A stretch of 64,000 nucleotides of DNA, taken from Saxidomus purpurata (taxonomy: Eukaryota > Mollusca > Bivalvia > Venerida > Veneridae). The stretch's first letter is position 1; every line of letters begins with the position of its first letter. The stretch is from the NCBI GenBank assembly GCA_022818135.1, contig JAFMSR010000010.1, forward strand, positions 36,511,757 through 36,575,756, given 5' to 3'. This document shows, piece by piece, positions 12,201 to 23,700 of the stretch. A program made the translations under genes and the position numbers. The notes beneath the pieces are model-generated. The model saw only the letters and a list, made by a program, of their open reading frames with translations. It did no database searches and was not told the origin of the DNA.

Positions 12201-13980
12201 ACTTGTTCCTCCAGCCATTTCTGGTAATACAATCTTACATTTTCTTTGTGTTTACGACCACTGCAATGTGTCTTTCTTACTGATGGCTGAAAAAGTATAA
12301 ACCAACATCAGAAATTTTCCTGTCACGTAAATGTTTTTGTTTTTTTCTCAGTGTTTTTGTTTAATTCTAATTTTAAAAGTATTTCAATTATTTAAGCAAT
12401 CTACCTAACCATTGATCCTGAGAAGGACTAGTAAACTCCTATCCTTTATAAGAAACTGCCAACTTTCTAACATATAATGCACTCTATACACAGAAGCGAT
12501 AACATATAATGCACTCTATACACAGAAGCGAGGATGTAAAAATATGACTATTTACATATCTGTCATACAATGCACGTTTTCCGCTACAAAGATTACCAGC
12601 CTAATAGTACAGTACTGCATATAATTTTGTTTGATACTTAGTCTTAATGAAATACTTTTTCTCTCTTATTCATCCAAGTTCTGAGTGTACAACAGCATAG
12701 ATTTTATCAGTATGTTGAAGTCAGTTGGTGAAATGCCTGCTATTTTCACTATTTAGGGTAACCACTGTAAAATTTTAAATTGAAACAAAGCATGTGAAAA
12801 TATTCTAAACTTTAGCCCTGAAATTATTAAAATACATATATGCAAAATAGTCTGCAATTCTCACTTTATTCAAGCATATTATTAGAATGGATTCATGAAC
12901 ATACTTACCGAGTCATGTGTGAGGTATGTATCACAGTAGTCACAATAGTATCTGTAAAACAAAAAACAAGTTCATTAGTCATGTAAAACTGGCACTTTTT
13001 GCTTTTGATGATTCCACACTAAGACAAGTTTGACAAAACCACTATTGTCTTCAGACAAAAATATACCAGACTCGCACATTTACGTCCGATTGTTTTAGTT
13101 TAGTTTTTACTATTTCATTTAAGCTTGATTGTGAAGAAAAGCTTAAAACTTAAAGTCACTCTGAAGTCTGCTTCCTGGAAAAACCAGTGCTGGAACTGCT
13201 GGTATCATACGTGACTCCATTTTGAGTCATCATGAAGGGCATGCAAGAACAATCACTTTTGTTATCCTACTGAACATCCATTTGTTCATTTCATTCGTTC
13301 ACATGAAGTTTAAACTAAGGGTGCAACGATATACCATGGGACGGTTTATCGCGGTACTAGGGCCCAATTCGATACACGATACGCTAGACCGTCCGTAACG
13401 GTACGGCTACGATACAGCATTTGTTCCCGACTCCAACGGAAGGGAGGCTACTCTTACAAACAAAACAAACATGGCCGAATTACAATCATCTCCGGCAACT
13501 TTTAAATCAAGAATTTGGGCGCATTTTGGCTTTAGATTTAATATAGTTGACGGGGTTAAAACAACAGTAAAAAAAGCAACTGCTTGCCGCATTTGTTTTA
13601 CCGATGTTTCTTATAAAACTGGTAACACGACCAATATGACAACGCACATGAAACTTCATTGTCAGTTGTCATTAGTAAATGCACTTGAAAAGTATTACTC
13701 TATATATTTTTCCCATCTGGTTCCTTAATAAAAGCATATCACGATACGTATTGTATCGTGACCCAAGAATCGCGATACGTATCGTATCGTGAGGTAGGCG
13801 TATAGTTGCACCCTTAGTTTAAACAGTGTTTCTTCGTGTTTTTCGTCATGTCTACTTATCCGAAAACTGTCGCACTACAAACGAAACTCGGACGATTATG
13901 TAGCTTTATCTTACAATTATTGGTCAGAGCTTTTACGAAAATGTCACTTAAGGAATATCTCAGTCTACTTACTTCGGCAT
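9297..13980 (-). CDS. SNRPC: U1 small nuclear ribonucleoprotein C (five exons)
   Basis: This nuclear protein stabilises U1 snRNP pairing with the 5' splice site. Coding exons on the minus strand are 13973-13980, 12909-12951, 12178-12286, 9896-10069 and 9297-9412; all introns are GT-AG and phases match, giving 149 residues. The first coding exon supplies only eight bases (Met-Pro and two bases of Lys). The N-terminus carries the U1-C matrin-type zinc finger with Cys6, Cys9, His24 and His30 ([14 protein letters not shown], then [13 protein letters not shown]), followed by the conserved helix [13 protein letters not shown]. From about residue 54 the protein is rich in Pro, Gly and Met, as usual for the family, ending in RMMNR. 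The introns hold a tandem-core element, a SINE-like relic and a hAT-type insertion. The call is near certain; the start is fixed by the conserved MPKYYC. Confidence 0.97.
9635..9728 (-). mobile_element. tRNA-derived SINE-like relic in U1-C intron 4
   Basis: On the minus strand the stretch has a good pol III B-box-like sequence, GGGTTTGAGTCC, preceded by about 70 bases of tRNA-like spacing. The A box is degraded. Related pieces occur at about 23.8, 25.2, 29.7 and 34.7 kb, all in the same orientation. Confidence 0.4.
10445..11445. mobile_element. Tandem-core element in U1-C intron 3
   Basis: Five imperfect units of about 165-175 bases recur, marked by versions of CAGAGTTAYNTTCTCTTG near 10577, 10741, 10909, 11068 and 11242. 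The array begins after CAGCGCGCTCGACTTTTT and ends in a GC-richer tail (GACGCCGACACTGACGCCGG) followed by AAAAGTCGAGC. The two ends therefore share an inverted GCTCGACTTTT motif. It has no protein-coding capacity. Tandem cores between fixed flanks resemble the pearl/Helentron-type non-autonomous elements described from bivalves; that family link is inference. Confidence 0.6.
11690..11815 (-). mobile_element. Diverged dispersed repeat copy
   Basis: It shares the order of blocks seen at 255-400: GGATTTGTCAACCTTTCAAT, then TTTGAACAGTACC, AAGGGGTG and finally ATGCTCAGACTGCA. The GATCATGATC palindrome has decayed to GATTATGCTC. It lies in intron 3 of the U1-C gene. Confidence 0.45.
12469..12531. 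repeat. 32-bp exact tandem duplication
   Basis: AACATATAATGCACTC and the following 16 bases occur twice back to back, identical over 31 positions. It lies in U1-C intron 2 and appears recent because no substitutions separate the copies. Confidence 0.85.
13316..13816 (+). mobile_element. Small hAT-type element in U1-C intron 1
   Basis: The element is 501 bases long, with terminal inverted repeats TAAGGGTGCAAC / GTTGCACCCTTA, flanked by identical 8-base direct repeats GTTTAAAC at 13308-13315 and 13817-13824. An 8-base target duplication is the hAT hallmark. Subterminal palindromic GATACGTATCGTATCGTG motifs near 13745-13795 resemble transposase binding sites. It contains a BED zinc-finger frame but no room for a catalytic domain, so it is non-autonomous. 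It lies between U1-C coding exons 1 and 2, within about 160 bases of the first exon. Confidence 0.85.
13471..13728 (+). pseudogene. BED zinc-finger fragment of a hAT transposase
   Basis: An 85-residue frame inside the small hAT element. Residues 13-65 match a BED finger: an aromatic-rich start ([10 protein letters not shown]), a CxxC pair in ACRICF, then His-x4-Cys spacing in [10 protein letters not shown] with a neighbouring His. BED fingers are the DNA-binding domain of hAT transposases and of domesticated ZBED proteins. The frame ends soon after the finger without a dimerisation/catalytic region, so it is an internally deleted transposase or a stand-alone DNA-binding peptide. Expression is unknown. 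It is antisense to the host gene. Confidence 0.65.
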
Positions 13981-14144
13981 TTTGCAGTTAAATAACAGGA
14001 AAAGAACGATTTTTTTTTTTCAATTTTAGGGCACGCAAAGTTGTTGTTGTTGTCGTTGCTGCTTCAGGCGGTGACTTGTTTAAAATGACTTTTGTGTATA
14101 TTTCACTTGGTGATAGAACACTAAATAAAATGGATGCTATCAGA

Positions 14145-15076
14145 AGCAGCGGTTACTTCCCCTTACAGTATACAGTAATCACGGCCCAAACTTCTCACAG
14201 CGATTTGAGTGGGGGAGCTCTCAATTCACTGAATTTACAAGATACCACTAAATGGAAAATGTCACGTGACGGCATGTAAACGATTCTATTACAAAAACTA
14301 CTCACAACTTTTTGGATCGGTATACTTTGCAGACGGACTTTGCAGACAACATAAACAAAGAAGGATTTTGCAGACAACATACACAAAGAAGGATTTTAGA
14401 TTTTGCAGACAAGATGGATTGTATAGGATGATAACACACATTTAGAGGATTTAATTACCTAACTAACTTAGTTTTTATAGAATTTATTTCCCCAATACTA
14501 TGATACAAGTTAATTATCTGGCCCTTCTTAATTAATTCATAACACATACATTACATGATGAAGAAATTACAAGAAATTTGCAAAATTTACAGTTCAATTT
14601 ATAAAAACTGTGTTGTTTACATTATAAAAAACATTTTACAACTTTATCATATTATCAATTTGTGAAATGAAAAGTTATTTTTTCAAACTTAAATTTTAAT
14701 AATTTTAAGCAGCATTAATCTATAAAGTTTCATATTCACACCTCCTTATGTAGATCTAACACCTTTTCCTATACAATCCATCTTGTCTGCAAAATCTAAA
14801 ATCCTTCTTTGTGTATGTTTCTTTGTTTATGTTGTCTGCAAAGTCCATCTGCAAAGTATACCGTCCCCAACTTTTTGTATCTGACCTCTTGACTTAACTA
14901 TTTTACAAAATTAACCTTACTGCAAAAGCAGCACACAAAACAAACTCTGACATTCAAATTTGAACTTTTTGAAAGTTTAACAAAATCTTGTAAAAACAGT
15001 TTGTGATGGCAGTGATTACTGTATACTGTAAGGGAAAGTAACCGCTGTGGGGAGTTTGATCACTGCCACCACAAAC
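14145..15076. mobile_element. Nested inverted-repeat (foldback) element
   Basis: Two pairs of arms face each other. The outer pair (about 14145-14186 and 15007-15052) shares GCGGTTACTTYCCCTTACAG and the adjoining TATACAGTAATCAC. The inner pair (about 14318-14440 and 14758-14868) shares GGTATACTTTGCAGA, AACATAAACAAAGAA and GATTTTGCAGACAAGATGG over roughly 100 bases. The 300-base centre is AT-rich and non-coding. The inner left arm carries an extra partial duplication of the ACAAAGAAGGATTTTGCAGA block. It sits just upstream of the U1-C first exon, between divergent genes. Confidence 0.7.
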
Positions 15077-15259
15077 AATTTTAACAAAATTTTGTTATAA
15101 TTTCGAAAAGAACATATTTGAAATAAATAAATAAAAAATTACAAATTTGATTGTAGTAAATTAGAAAATTAACACGAAAGACCGTCAACTAACGTGTGGC
15201 AGTGATATACCATAACGAGTTTATAATAAGCCAACACGGAACCTTAACTGTTTAATTCA

Positions 15260-15375
15260 ACAGTCCCGAACCCAGTATCAGTTTAAATCGTCCTTCCCCA
15301 TAACTATACGCATTTGGAATGGCCTTCCCTACTTAGTTCAGTCCAGTCCAATCCTTAGAATATTTGCATATAATG
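15260..15375 (+). pseudogene. LINE 3' end fragment
   Basis: The plus strand translates to FKSSFPITIRIWNGLP, which fits the conserved tail of CR1/Jockey-group LINE proteins (FFPRTIxDWNxLP). No upstream reverse transcriptase remains in this orientation. A TTC microsatellite at about 15378-15402 follows. It is a truncated, dead copy. Confidence 0.6.
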
Positions 15376-15689
15376 AATTCTTCTTCTTCTTCTTCTTCTT
15401 CTCTGGTAATAGCAAATCGCCATATTTGACTATCATGGCCATACGTTGGGGTTAAAAAGAGAAAGATTGCAAATTCTTATGCTACCCAATCCATCCAAGA
15501 GGACTTTGGCAATGTTATACAAATGTAAAATCAAAAATAACATCAAAATCTTAATGCCAATAAAGTGCAGAGATCGATTATGTACATAGTGAAGAAAACA
15601 AGAGTGTTAGTGCAGTTACAATGATTAAAGGTTTGTACTGTCTAATGGATACATAACAGTGTAGCTAGCGCTGGCTTAACGCAGTGTCA

Positions 15690-16995
15690 GCACTGACTGC
15701 ATGTACCGGTAGTGAGTTTCATTCAACATTATGCCCGGAAAGAATAAGTATTTGGTGTTATCTGCTGGTGAGTGCCAAGACATGTCGCGATTGTCTTGTG
15801 TAAGGGGTCATTGAGATATCATATTGAGAGGGTGTTATGTCAACTAGTGAATGTTGTAAAAGAGGCCTAGACGGTTCTTTCAAGTGACTCCTATTTCAGC
15901 TGGGCAGGAATGTTTGATAAAGTTCCTGGAGATTTATAATACATGTAGTTGTTTGTGACAAAACTTATGGGTCTTCTTCGTACATTGTGGACTTTTTGAA
16001 TATCGTTCACCTGAAATGGATCTCAAACGAAAGAACTGCATTCGAAAGTGAAGTTGACTATGGACTTTTGTTTCAGGTTTTGACGAGTGGAAGTTTCGTT
16101 TCATGAATCCTAGGCTCTGGCTGGCTTAACTGGTTATCATGTTTATGTAATGTGTCCAAGGGAGATTTCAAGACTGAGGTTTGTGTCTTGATGAACTATT
16201 GACATTCGCTTAATATGTAGAGTGTAGTTTTCAGACTTGTCGACATGCCTGATATCGAAATTGTCCACATTAAATGACATCATACATTTCTTCTCCCATT
16301 CTCACAGGCTGTTCACGTCTTCCTGTTGTGTCGGGGCATATCTAGCTGAGCGCATTGCCAAAATAAAATACAGTCGGCAGTAAAGAGTCGGACACTTGAA
16401 CAAACACTAGAGTGGAGGTCATTTGTAAATAGAAGTAAAAGAAGAGAGCGTAAAACGGGTCTTTGTGGAAATCCTGACTCTACGGTGGCTTCCGGTGAAA
16501 ACGTACCACCTACAACAAATGTATGTGTTATATTGTAAGGAAAAGCTAGAATCGTTCCCCTTTTCCCATAGCACTCCTATGATCAACCATATCAAAGGTT
16601 TTGCTAAAATTGATTATTGCAATATCAACTTTGCCCCCTTTAATGAACATAGTTAGTTCATAAAGGAACATGCCATCTGCGTTTCACACGATCTACGCGA
16701 AAGAAAGCCGTGTTGATTGTATCCCAGGATGTAAATGGAATCTAAACGATTAAGAGTGTTACTGACCACTATGTACTCAAGTAATTTTTATGCAATATAA
16801 GTCAGATCAAATCGTTAACTGCTAGCCTTAAATTCTTAAACCTTTTTTTGAGATATGGTTCCAATCTGCGGGTGCAGATAGAAGGGACTTATTAAAAGTC
16901 GAAGTAAAAATGGGTGCAATTTCTTTAGGTAATTCTTTGAGTAATCTTGGTTTAATAGTATCAGACCCAGCTGCCTTCTGTGGATTATTTAAAAA
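15690..16995 (-). pseudogene. Degraded non-LTR retrotransposon reverse transcriptase
   Basis: Read on the minus strand, the frames spell out consecutive reverse-transcriptase blocks, interrupted by stops and frameshifts. In order these are a PQKAAGSD/KPRLLKEL block near 16970-16900, HIVVSN-like and YNQHGFLSRRSCETQ near 16790-16690, the motif-A block IINFSKTFDMVDH near 16600, FPQRPVLRSLLLLLFTNDL near 16470, and the YADD-box region as LFTADC near 16390. The tail, with ITPNTYSF, ends around 15740. The catalytic box is mutated (TAD for ADD). Its order and wording fit CR1/Rex/Jockey-group LINEs. It is dead, 5'-truncated, and opposed to the plus-strand LINE tail beside it. Confidence 0.75.
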
Positions 16996-17017
16996 CTCCA
17001 TTCTCAGTTACATGTTT

Positions 17018-17128
17018 ATTCTGCACAAAGGGGGCTAGGCACGTTTTTTTAACATAGTATATATAGACACTATCATACCGTGTTAAAAAATAAATGTGCC
17101 TATCCCCTTTGATTCTGCATATCAGGGA
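17018..17128. repeat. Short foldback repeat
   Basis: CAAAGGGGGCTAGGCAC near 17026 and GTGCCTATCCCCTTTG near 17095 are near-perfect inverse copies separated by about 55 bases, so the sequence can form a hairpin. It may be a small MITE or a relic of one; no target duplication is clear. Confidence 0.55.
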
Positions 17129-17646
17129 ATGGCCTATTGCCGAGATCCGGAAGTACAGACTAATCTGCTTTAATAAACTAATGAAAATTGAGGATATATG
17201 CCTTGTCACTGGCCAGATTTAAATCTTAATTAAGATACTCACATCCCTAAGAGATGCTATATTAATTTGGCGTTGCAATGTGACCCTTTTCAGAGACCAT
17301 TCATCTGCAACTGTCACACCTTCCAACTAACTTATTATATAACACCTGTCCCTGACACAGTATCAAGTCCGGGGTGGTTTTTTTAAAATGATTTTATGGG
17401 TCCAAACTTGTTTGTAGAAGACCGGAGACCGGATACCGTCGATTAGTATATGCAAAAAAGCAGGGAGTTAACTCTCATTCACTATTTAGGTCAAGGTCTC
17501 ATGCAACTATCTCATGTATTTTAACCGAATTTTTACTTGAAGATAACCCAGATTTTTCGCGTTGTCAGTTAGTTAGTTCTATTGCACATTGCTTGTTAGT
17601 AGTTAAAAAAGCAATCTACATAGTGTTTTGTTGAGATCGATTCTTC

Positions 17647-17654
17647 TATATAAG
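17647..17654 (+). promoter_or_regulatory. TATA box of the aldo-keto reductase gene
   Basis: TATATAAG lies 84 bases before the reductase start codon. A start site about 30 bases further on would give a 5' untranslated region of roughly 50 bases. TATA promoters are common for inducible genes, which suits a detoxification-type enzyme; that is inference. Confidence 0.55.
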
Positions 17655-17730
17655 GGGAAATTGGTGCAGAGATCTGTCCTTTTTACAGTCCAGTTGTGTA
17701 ATCTGGTACCGTGGTATAAGTGCAAAGACA

Positions 17731-20700
17731 ATGGGTTCTAATAATAAGTTCGTTTTTACCCTACGAGGAGGTTTAAAAATGCCTGCACTGGGTTTAGGGA
17801 CATACGCACCAAAAGAGGTAATTTTGCTGTATTTTTATAGCTGACTCGTTTACCAGTGTTAACAGAGCTGTTTAGTCCAACTAATTGTACGTGAGTCGAG
17901 ATACTGTGTTATTTTTGTATGGGCAATGTCCCATCTCTGTTACAGCAAGATTTAGCCTGAATAGTTTGACTGCAAACTGACCAATTTTACAAACTGATAT
18001 TACATAGAAGTCTGTATTTAAAAATATTTGAAGCCGTCATAGTTGGCAACGGGACTCTTGTCGGCGGCATATACACATAGTAAAACAACGTTCTGCATTG
18101 CTAACTGGGCTGTGCACAAAGGGCGGCCGTCATATACAGCAAAAGGCCCTGGCGCACAATTAGTTGGGCTAAGCAAGATTCTGACCTAAAACAAAAATAT
18201 CTCAGAAGTCACTTAATTATTTTGACTAACATGACTAAGAGCTGTTATGATTACCCTGAGTAAATGTTTACATAACTAAGGTCCTGTGTAAATGATATTA
18301 ACACTGTAGGCCTAATTAATTGTGGCAACTTTTCCAAAACTAAATTACTTGTCCCTAAAGAAACAGATATTCAGAACCAGAATATCAATAGATGCAGAAC
18401 AGGACAGAATTTCGTTTGCAGTAAGTTTCAGGATATTTACGTCTTCACAATTAAATGTCTGTTAGATTAAGTTTCTGCAGAAAAGATTCCTCAGAAGTCA
18501 GTGTTGGCTAATCTTTCTGTCTTTTCCATCAGTGTAGACTATATAGGACAGACTCAGACTGCTCATAGTCTACAACCTAATCATAGTCTGCACTGTTTGC
18601 AGTTTTTATGAGCGCCTCAGTGAATAAGCTGTTCTTCCGTCCTAACTAAATAGCCTGGACACTGGTACTTTGCTAGCTTACTTTTTCTACAGTGGCGGAC
18701 TGGTGGTGTCCATCTTTTAATTTGGACAGAGCCAGTGATTCTTATAGCGTACTCACCAAAAACAGAGCCAGTGATTCTTATAGCATACTCCCCCAAAAAC
18801 TTATTGACTGAATAGGTAACAATGCAGATAGAATCATTTACCATGTGCAGAATAAGAGTTACTGAAGTTTTGATAAGCTGTGCCTTGATATTAGTCCAGT
18901 AAAACCAAATATAAATATTAATTAAAACCAAATATAAATTAGTCTAGTAAAACCAAATACAAATAACTACGAGTATTTGTATATTCCAAAAACAAATGTC
19001 TCTGTTCACAGGATGATGAAGATGTGTTTAAAGCAGTACATGCAGCAGGCAAGATTGGATACAGACATTTAGACTGTGCTGCCATATACAGGAATGAGCG
19101 CGCAGTTGGCAGCGCTATCAAAAAACTCATTATTGAAGGCACAGTACAGAGAGAGGATCTGTTCATTACTAGTAAAGTTAGTATGCAAAATATGTGTTTA
19201 GGATATCATTGTCACTAGTAAAGTCAGCTTGTTACCGTAGTGTAAAGAATTTTCCATTACTGCTTCTTTAAAGTTAGTATAAGAATTGAAAAGAGAGGGT
19301 TGGTCTGTAAGAAATTGAACTCCTGTAGCTGTGAAGTCATTATAATGTGAAATAAGTAATAAACCAAGACAGAATCAACATATTGTGGCTTTAAAATAGC
19401 TATAGCATAGTACCAACCTCGGGCTTTTGCATTAAAAATTCAGTACTAAAGTACAGTGTGATTAGAATAATATTTGAATTATCTTTTTTAAATGGTACCT
19501 AGTGTTCCAGTGAATATTGTAGCAGGTTAAAGTGTCTGTGTGAATTTGGAGAATTTTGCCATTGTTACGGAAAAAAACACAGATAATTTTGTTTTACTTT
19601 TATTTAGCATGAAAGATTGTTTTTACAGTAAGGCTAATTTCTGTATCTAAAAAGAGTACCAGATATGTATTTACTTGTATAAGTTTATTTACAGTTGTGG
19701 AATACATGTCACAGATCAGACTTCGTGCGTACCAGCTTAAAGAAGTCATTAGATGATCTTGGTATTAAATATCTTGACTTGTATTTGATACATTGGCCTA
19801 TGGCATATAAGGTAATGTAGTTTATGTGCACACAATATTGTTTTCATGTTATTTCATGAAGCAAATTGCAAGATACTAGATATACCATTTCAAGACTTTG
19901 AATTCACTGGAGCTTTTGCTCAGTTTTGTTAATTTTTCTTCTTGAGGTCTTGAAGCATTGAATTTCTGACATCTGTTACGCACAACACCTGAAAAGCATC
20001 TATTGTTTATGGTAAACATGTTCATGATATAATCAAAAATGAAATAATGTAACTATAGAGATTGAGTCTTTAAAGACCTTCTTATTATGCAGGGATAGTC
20101 ATACTGAATTGTCTGGGCCCTATAGTTACATGTACATGTGTACGGTATCTTAATACAGTCATTGACAAAGAGTACATATACCATTTTAAAAAGTCATAAA
20201 GTTAACATAACACATTTGAATCCTTAGGAAAGAAAAGACATTAATTACTTAAAATAAAAAGACATGGAGAGGACATGGAGGGACATGAATAATTATTGGA
20301 ATGTAGATTATTTAAAGTCATTTTCAAAGTTACCTTAACCATTACCCTGCTAAATTTTGAAAATGAACTTGCATACCCTAAATTGATGATAAGCCAGTCT
20401 TTAAATAAGCCAGTGTGGAAAATAAGCCATCAATATCTGGCAGTAGAAATGGACCTGAAAATATGCCACCAAATTTTCAAGAAAAATATCAAAAGTTTAG
20501 GGTATTTTACAGTAAGGACATTACTATCTACTGTTTCTAGGGTGCTGACTGAAAATTTAATGACTGAATAAGGAAGATGGTGTTTGCCGGAAACACTTTC
20601 AATCTGCGGGGTGATCATCATTTGTTTTAAATTGCAGGAAGGAGGAGAGTTTCACCCAAAAGATGAAAATGGAAAAGTGATATTTTCTGATGTAGATTAT

Positions 20701-23700
20701 GTAGACACATGGAAGGTATGTACTGATGCACATGTATTTATTTTCAAGTATTTTGCGAGAGATAGTAAAATTTTGTCCCTTTATAGCATTGTACTGTATA
20801 ACTTAAACTTATCTTGTATGTTGCACTTTACACTATATGTGGTGCATGTTTTAAGGCATGTTGGAAGAGAAGTACTAGTAATGGTTCAAGTAAGTACAGT
20901 CAATCACATTTGAGCCCAGCTATGAGAAAACTAATGTCTGTGCAGTCTTACATGTATCTATTATACAGTTGAGGCAACCGGAGTAACAGCTCTCATTAGC
21001 CCCAGGATCAGAGGGTCCTGTATTTGAGTCTTACAAGAGCCATGATGGTAGTATCCTTAGGCAAGACATTGTATCTCTCTCTCTCTGTCTGTCTCTCTCT
21101 TTCTGTCTCTGTCACTCTCTGTTTCTCTCTCTCTCCTCTCTCTGTCTCTGTCTCTCTCTCTCTCTCTAAGGTTGATTCCATTTGGATTTTTGTCTGAAGA
21201 GGACTCAAGAGGGATTGATATAAATTATAAGAACTTGTTTTTCAATCGAGAGTTAATAAATAACAAATGTCACATTGTGACACTTGTTATACTGGTAGTT
21301 GTGTTCATCTCCTTTGTGTTCTCTTTCTCATCTTTTTACAAAGACTTGAAATGTTGATTTTTCTACAGTGAGGCTCATTTGTACAGCAATACTGCATTTT
21401 AATCCTTACCTGGCTGAAACTTCCTGCATTATCACTGTATATCTTGATAGATTGAATCTCTGTGCAAGGCTGTTCAATGTAAGTTTGCAACATTGAGCAT
21501 TCCTACTAATAATAAATGGTACCAATCCAGATTCAAAGGTTCACTAGTCCATTCTATAAATTGAGTTAGGTAGAGGCTTTACCTTTCCAAAAATAGCTGG
21601 TACAACAGACAACCTTGCATTATTAATCAATAAACTCATTATAAACCAATGCACATGCTGCTAAAGTACTTGAGATAGAGACAGGAGAGAACTGGAACAG
21701 CAAAACTCAGTCAAGAGGAAGATGAGGAGTGTGTTTGCATGCTCGTCTTGAGCTGTGTTTGCGTTGATGTGATAATTAAAACGTGAAGTAGGCAGTTTTA
21801 TCAATAAATTCAAGGCCAATAAGACTAGTGCTGTAGAGTTGAAAAGTTCTGATGCTGTAAAACAGAAAACATTTGCTTTTGTTTGATTTCTAGCTGCTTA
21901 TTTATTTTAACATAGCATGTAAAAGATGCATTGTTTAGATAGAATTTGTATGATAGAAAAATTACAAAATGTACGGTACATAATGTGCTGGACAACAGAC
22001 GTTGACTTCAACTTTTGATAAATGAAGGTTGTTTGGTGTGTTGTAAAAATGGTGTCATGGTCAGAATGAATTGAAAAAAGAACCCCTCACAATCGAAAAA
22101 TTTGAAAATTAAAAAAAAACTTCAGTCAAGTTAACTCATTGATTATTGGAAGTTATAACCAAGGGCAACCAGTTTGGTTTTTGATGTACTAACTCTTGCT
22201 TCAAATACATTTTCCTTATATTAGTCCCACTTTAAAATGGTGAGAAAGTTATAAATAGTTACCATTCCAACATTTGGAATAAAGTTACCATAAACAGTTA
22301 CTATTTGGAATTTAGTTATCATAAACAGTAACCATTTGGAATAAAGTTGTCATAAACAGTTACTGTTTGGAATTAAGTTACCATAAACAGTTACCATTTG
22401 GAATAAAGTTGTCATAAACAGTTACCATTTGGAATAACCATTTGGAATAAACTTGTCATAAACAGTTACTATTTGGAATAAACTTGTCATAAACAGTTAC
22501 ATTTTGGAATAATGTTATCAGAAGCAACAGGTACCATTTGGTATAAAGTTGTCAGAAACAGTTACTATTTGGAATAAAGTTACCATAAACAGTTTCCATT
22601 TGGAATAAAGTTGTCAGAAACAGTTACCATTTGAAATAAAGTTGTCATAAACAGTTACCATTTGGAATAAACTTGTCACAAACAGTTACCATGTGGAATA
22701 AAGTCTATACTTACCCTTGAACTAGATATTTCCACATTTGCAAGTAGTGTAGATCATGATCAATCTGCTGTCCAATAACTTTGATCATGCTCTACACTGT
22801 CTCCTCTGTATATAGTAAGTTTTCTTTCAACACCCCTGTGAACAATTAATGGTACTGTCCAAATAGAAAGACAGACAAGTCCATTAGTAAGAAGGAAGGT
22901 TTCAGATTTAACCTGTGATCGAAAATTTCAGGCACTAGAAGACTGTGTTGATGAAGGACTTGTTAGAAATATTGGTGTATCCAACTTCAGTAGTAAACAG
23001 CTGCAACGTATCCTAGATATAGCTAGAATCAAACCACAGGTCAATCAGGTACGTTTCTTAGATATAGCTAGAATCAAACCACAGGTCAGTCAGGTACGTT
23101 TCTTAGATATAGCTAGAATCAATCCACAACTCAATCAGGTACATTATTTAGATATAGCTAGAATCAAACCACAGGTCAATCAGGTATGTTTCTTAGATAT
23201 AGCTAGAATCAAATCACAACTCAATCAGGTATGTTTCTTACATATAGCTAGAATCAAACCACAGTTCAATCAGGTACGTTTCTTAGATATAGCTAGAATC
23301 AAACCACAGGTCAATCACGTACGTTTCTTAGATATAGCTAGAATCAAACAATAGCTCAATCCGATACATTTCTTAGATATAGCTAGAATCAAACCACAGC
23401 TCAATCAGGTACATATAGCTAGAATCAAACCACAGCTCAATCAGGTACATATAGCTAGAATCAAACCACAGCTCAATCAGGTATGTAGCCTCTTTGATTC
23501 CAGGAACATGTAGGGAGACAGAACGTGCAATTATTAATTACAATGAAGGAGTTATCTGTGAGAAAATAAATTTGAAAATCTATTTGACGAGTACAAATTA
23601 GATAACAAGTGTGAAATAAGATGCTTCAGTTCTTTTTGAAGATTTCAGTCTGTATGTAGCTCTTAGGTAGTGTGAGAGTTGATTGAGTTATTCAGCTGCA

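Noticed and set aside
19024..19218. Stand-alone plus-strand frame with [16 protein letters not shown]
   Set aside because: It is exon 2 of the reductase gene read through its donor into the intron, not a separate gene.
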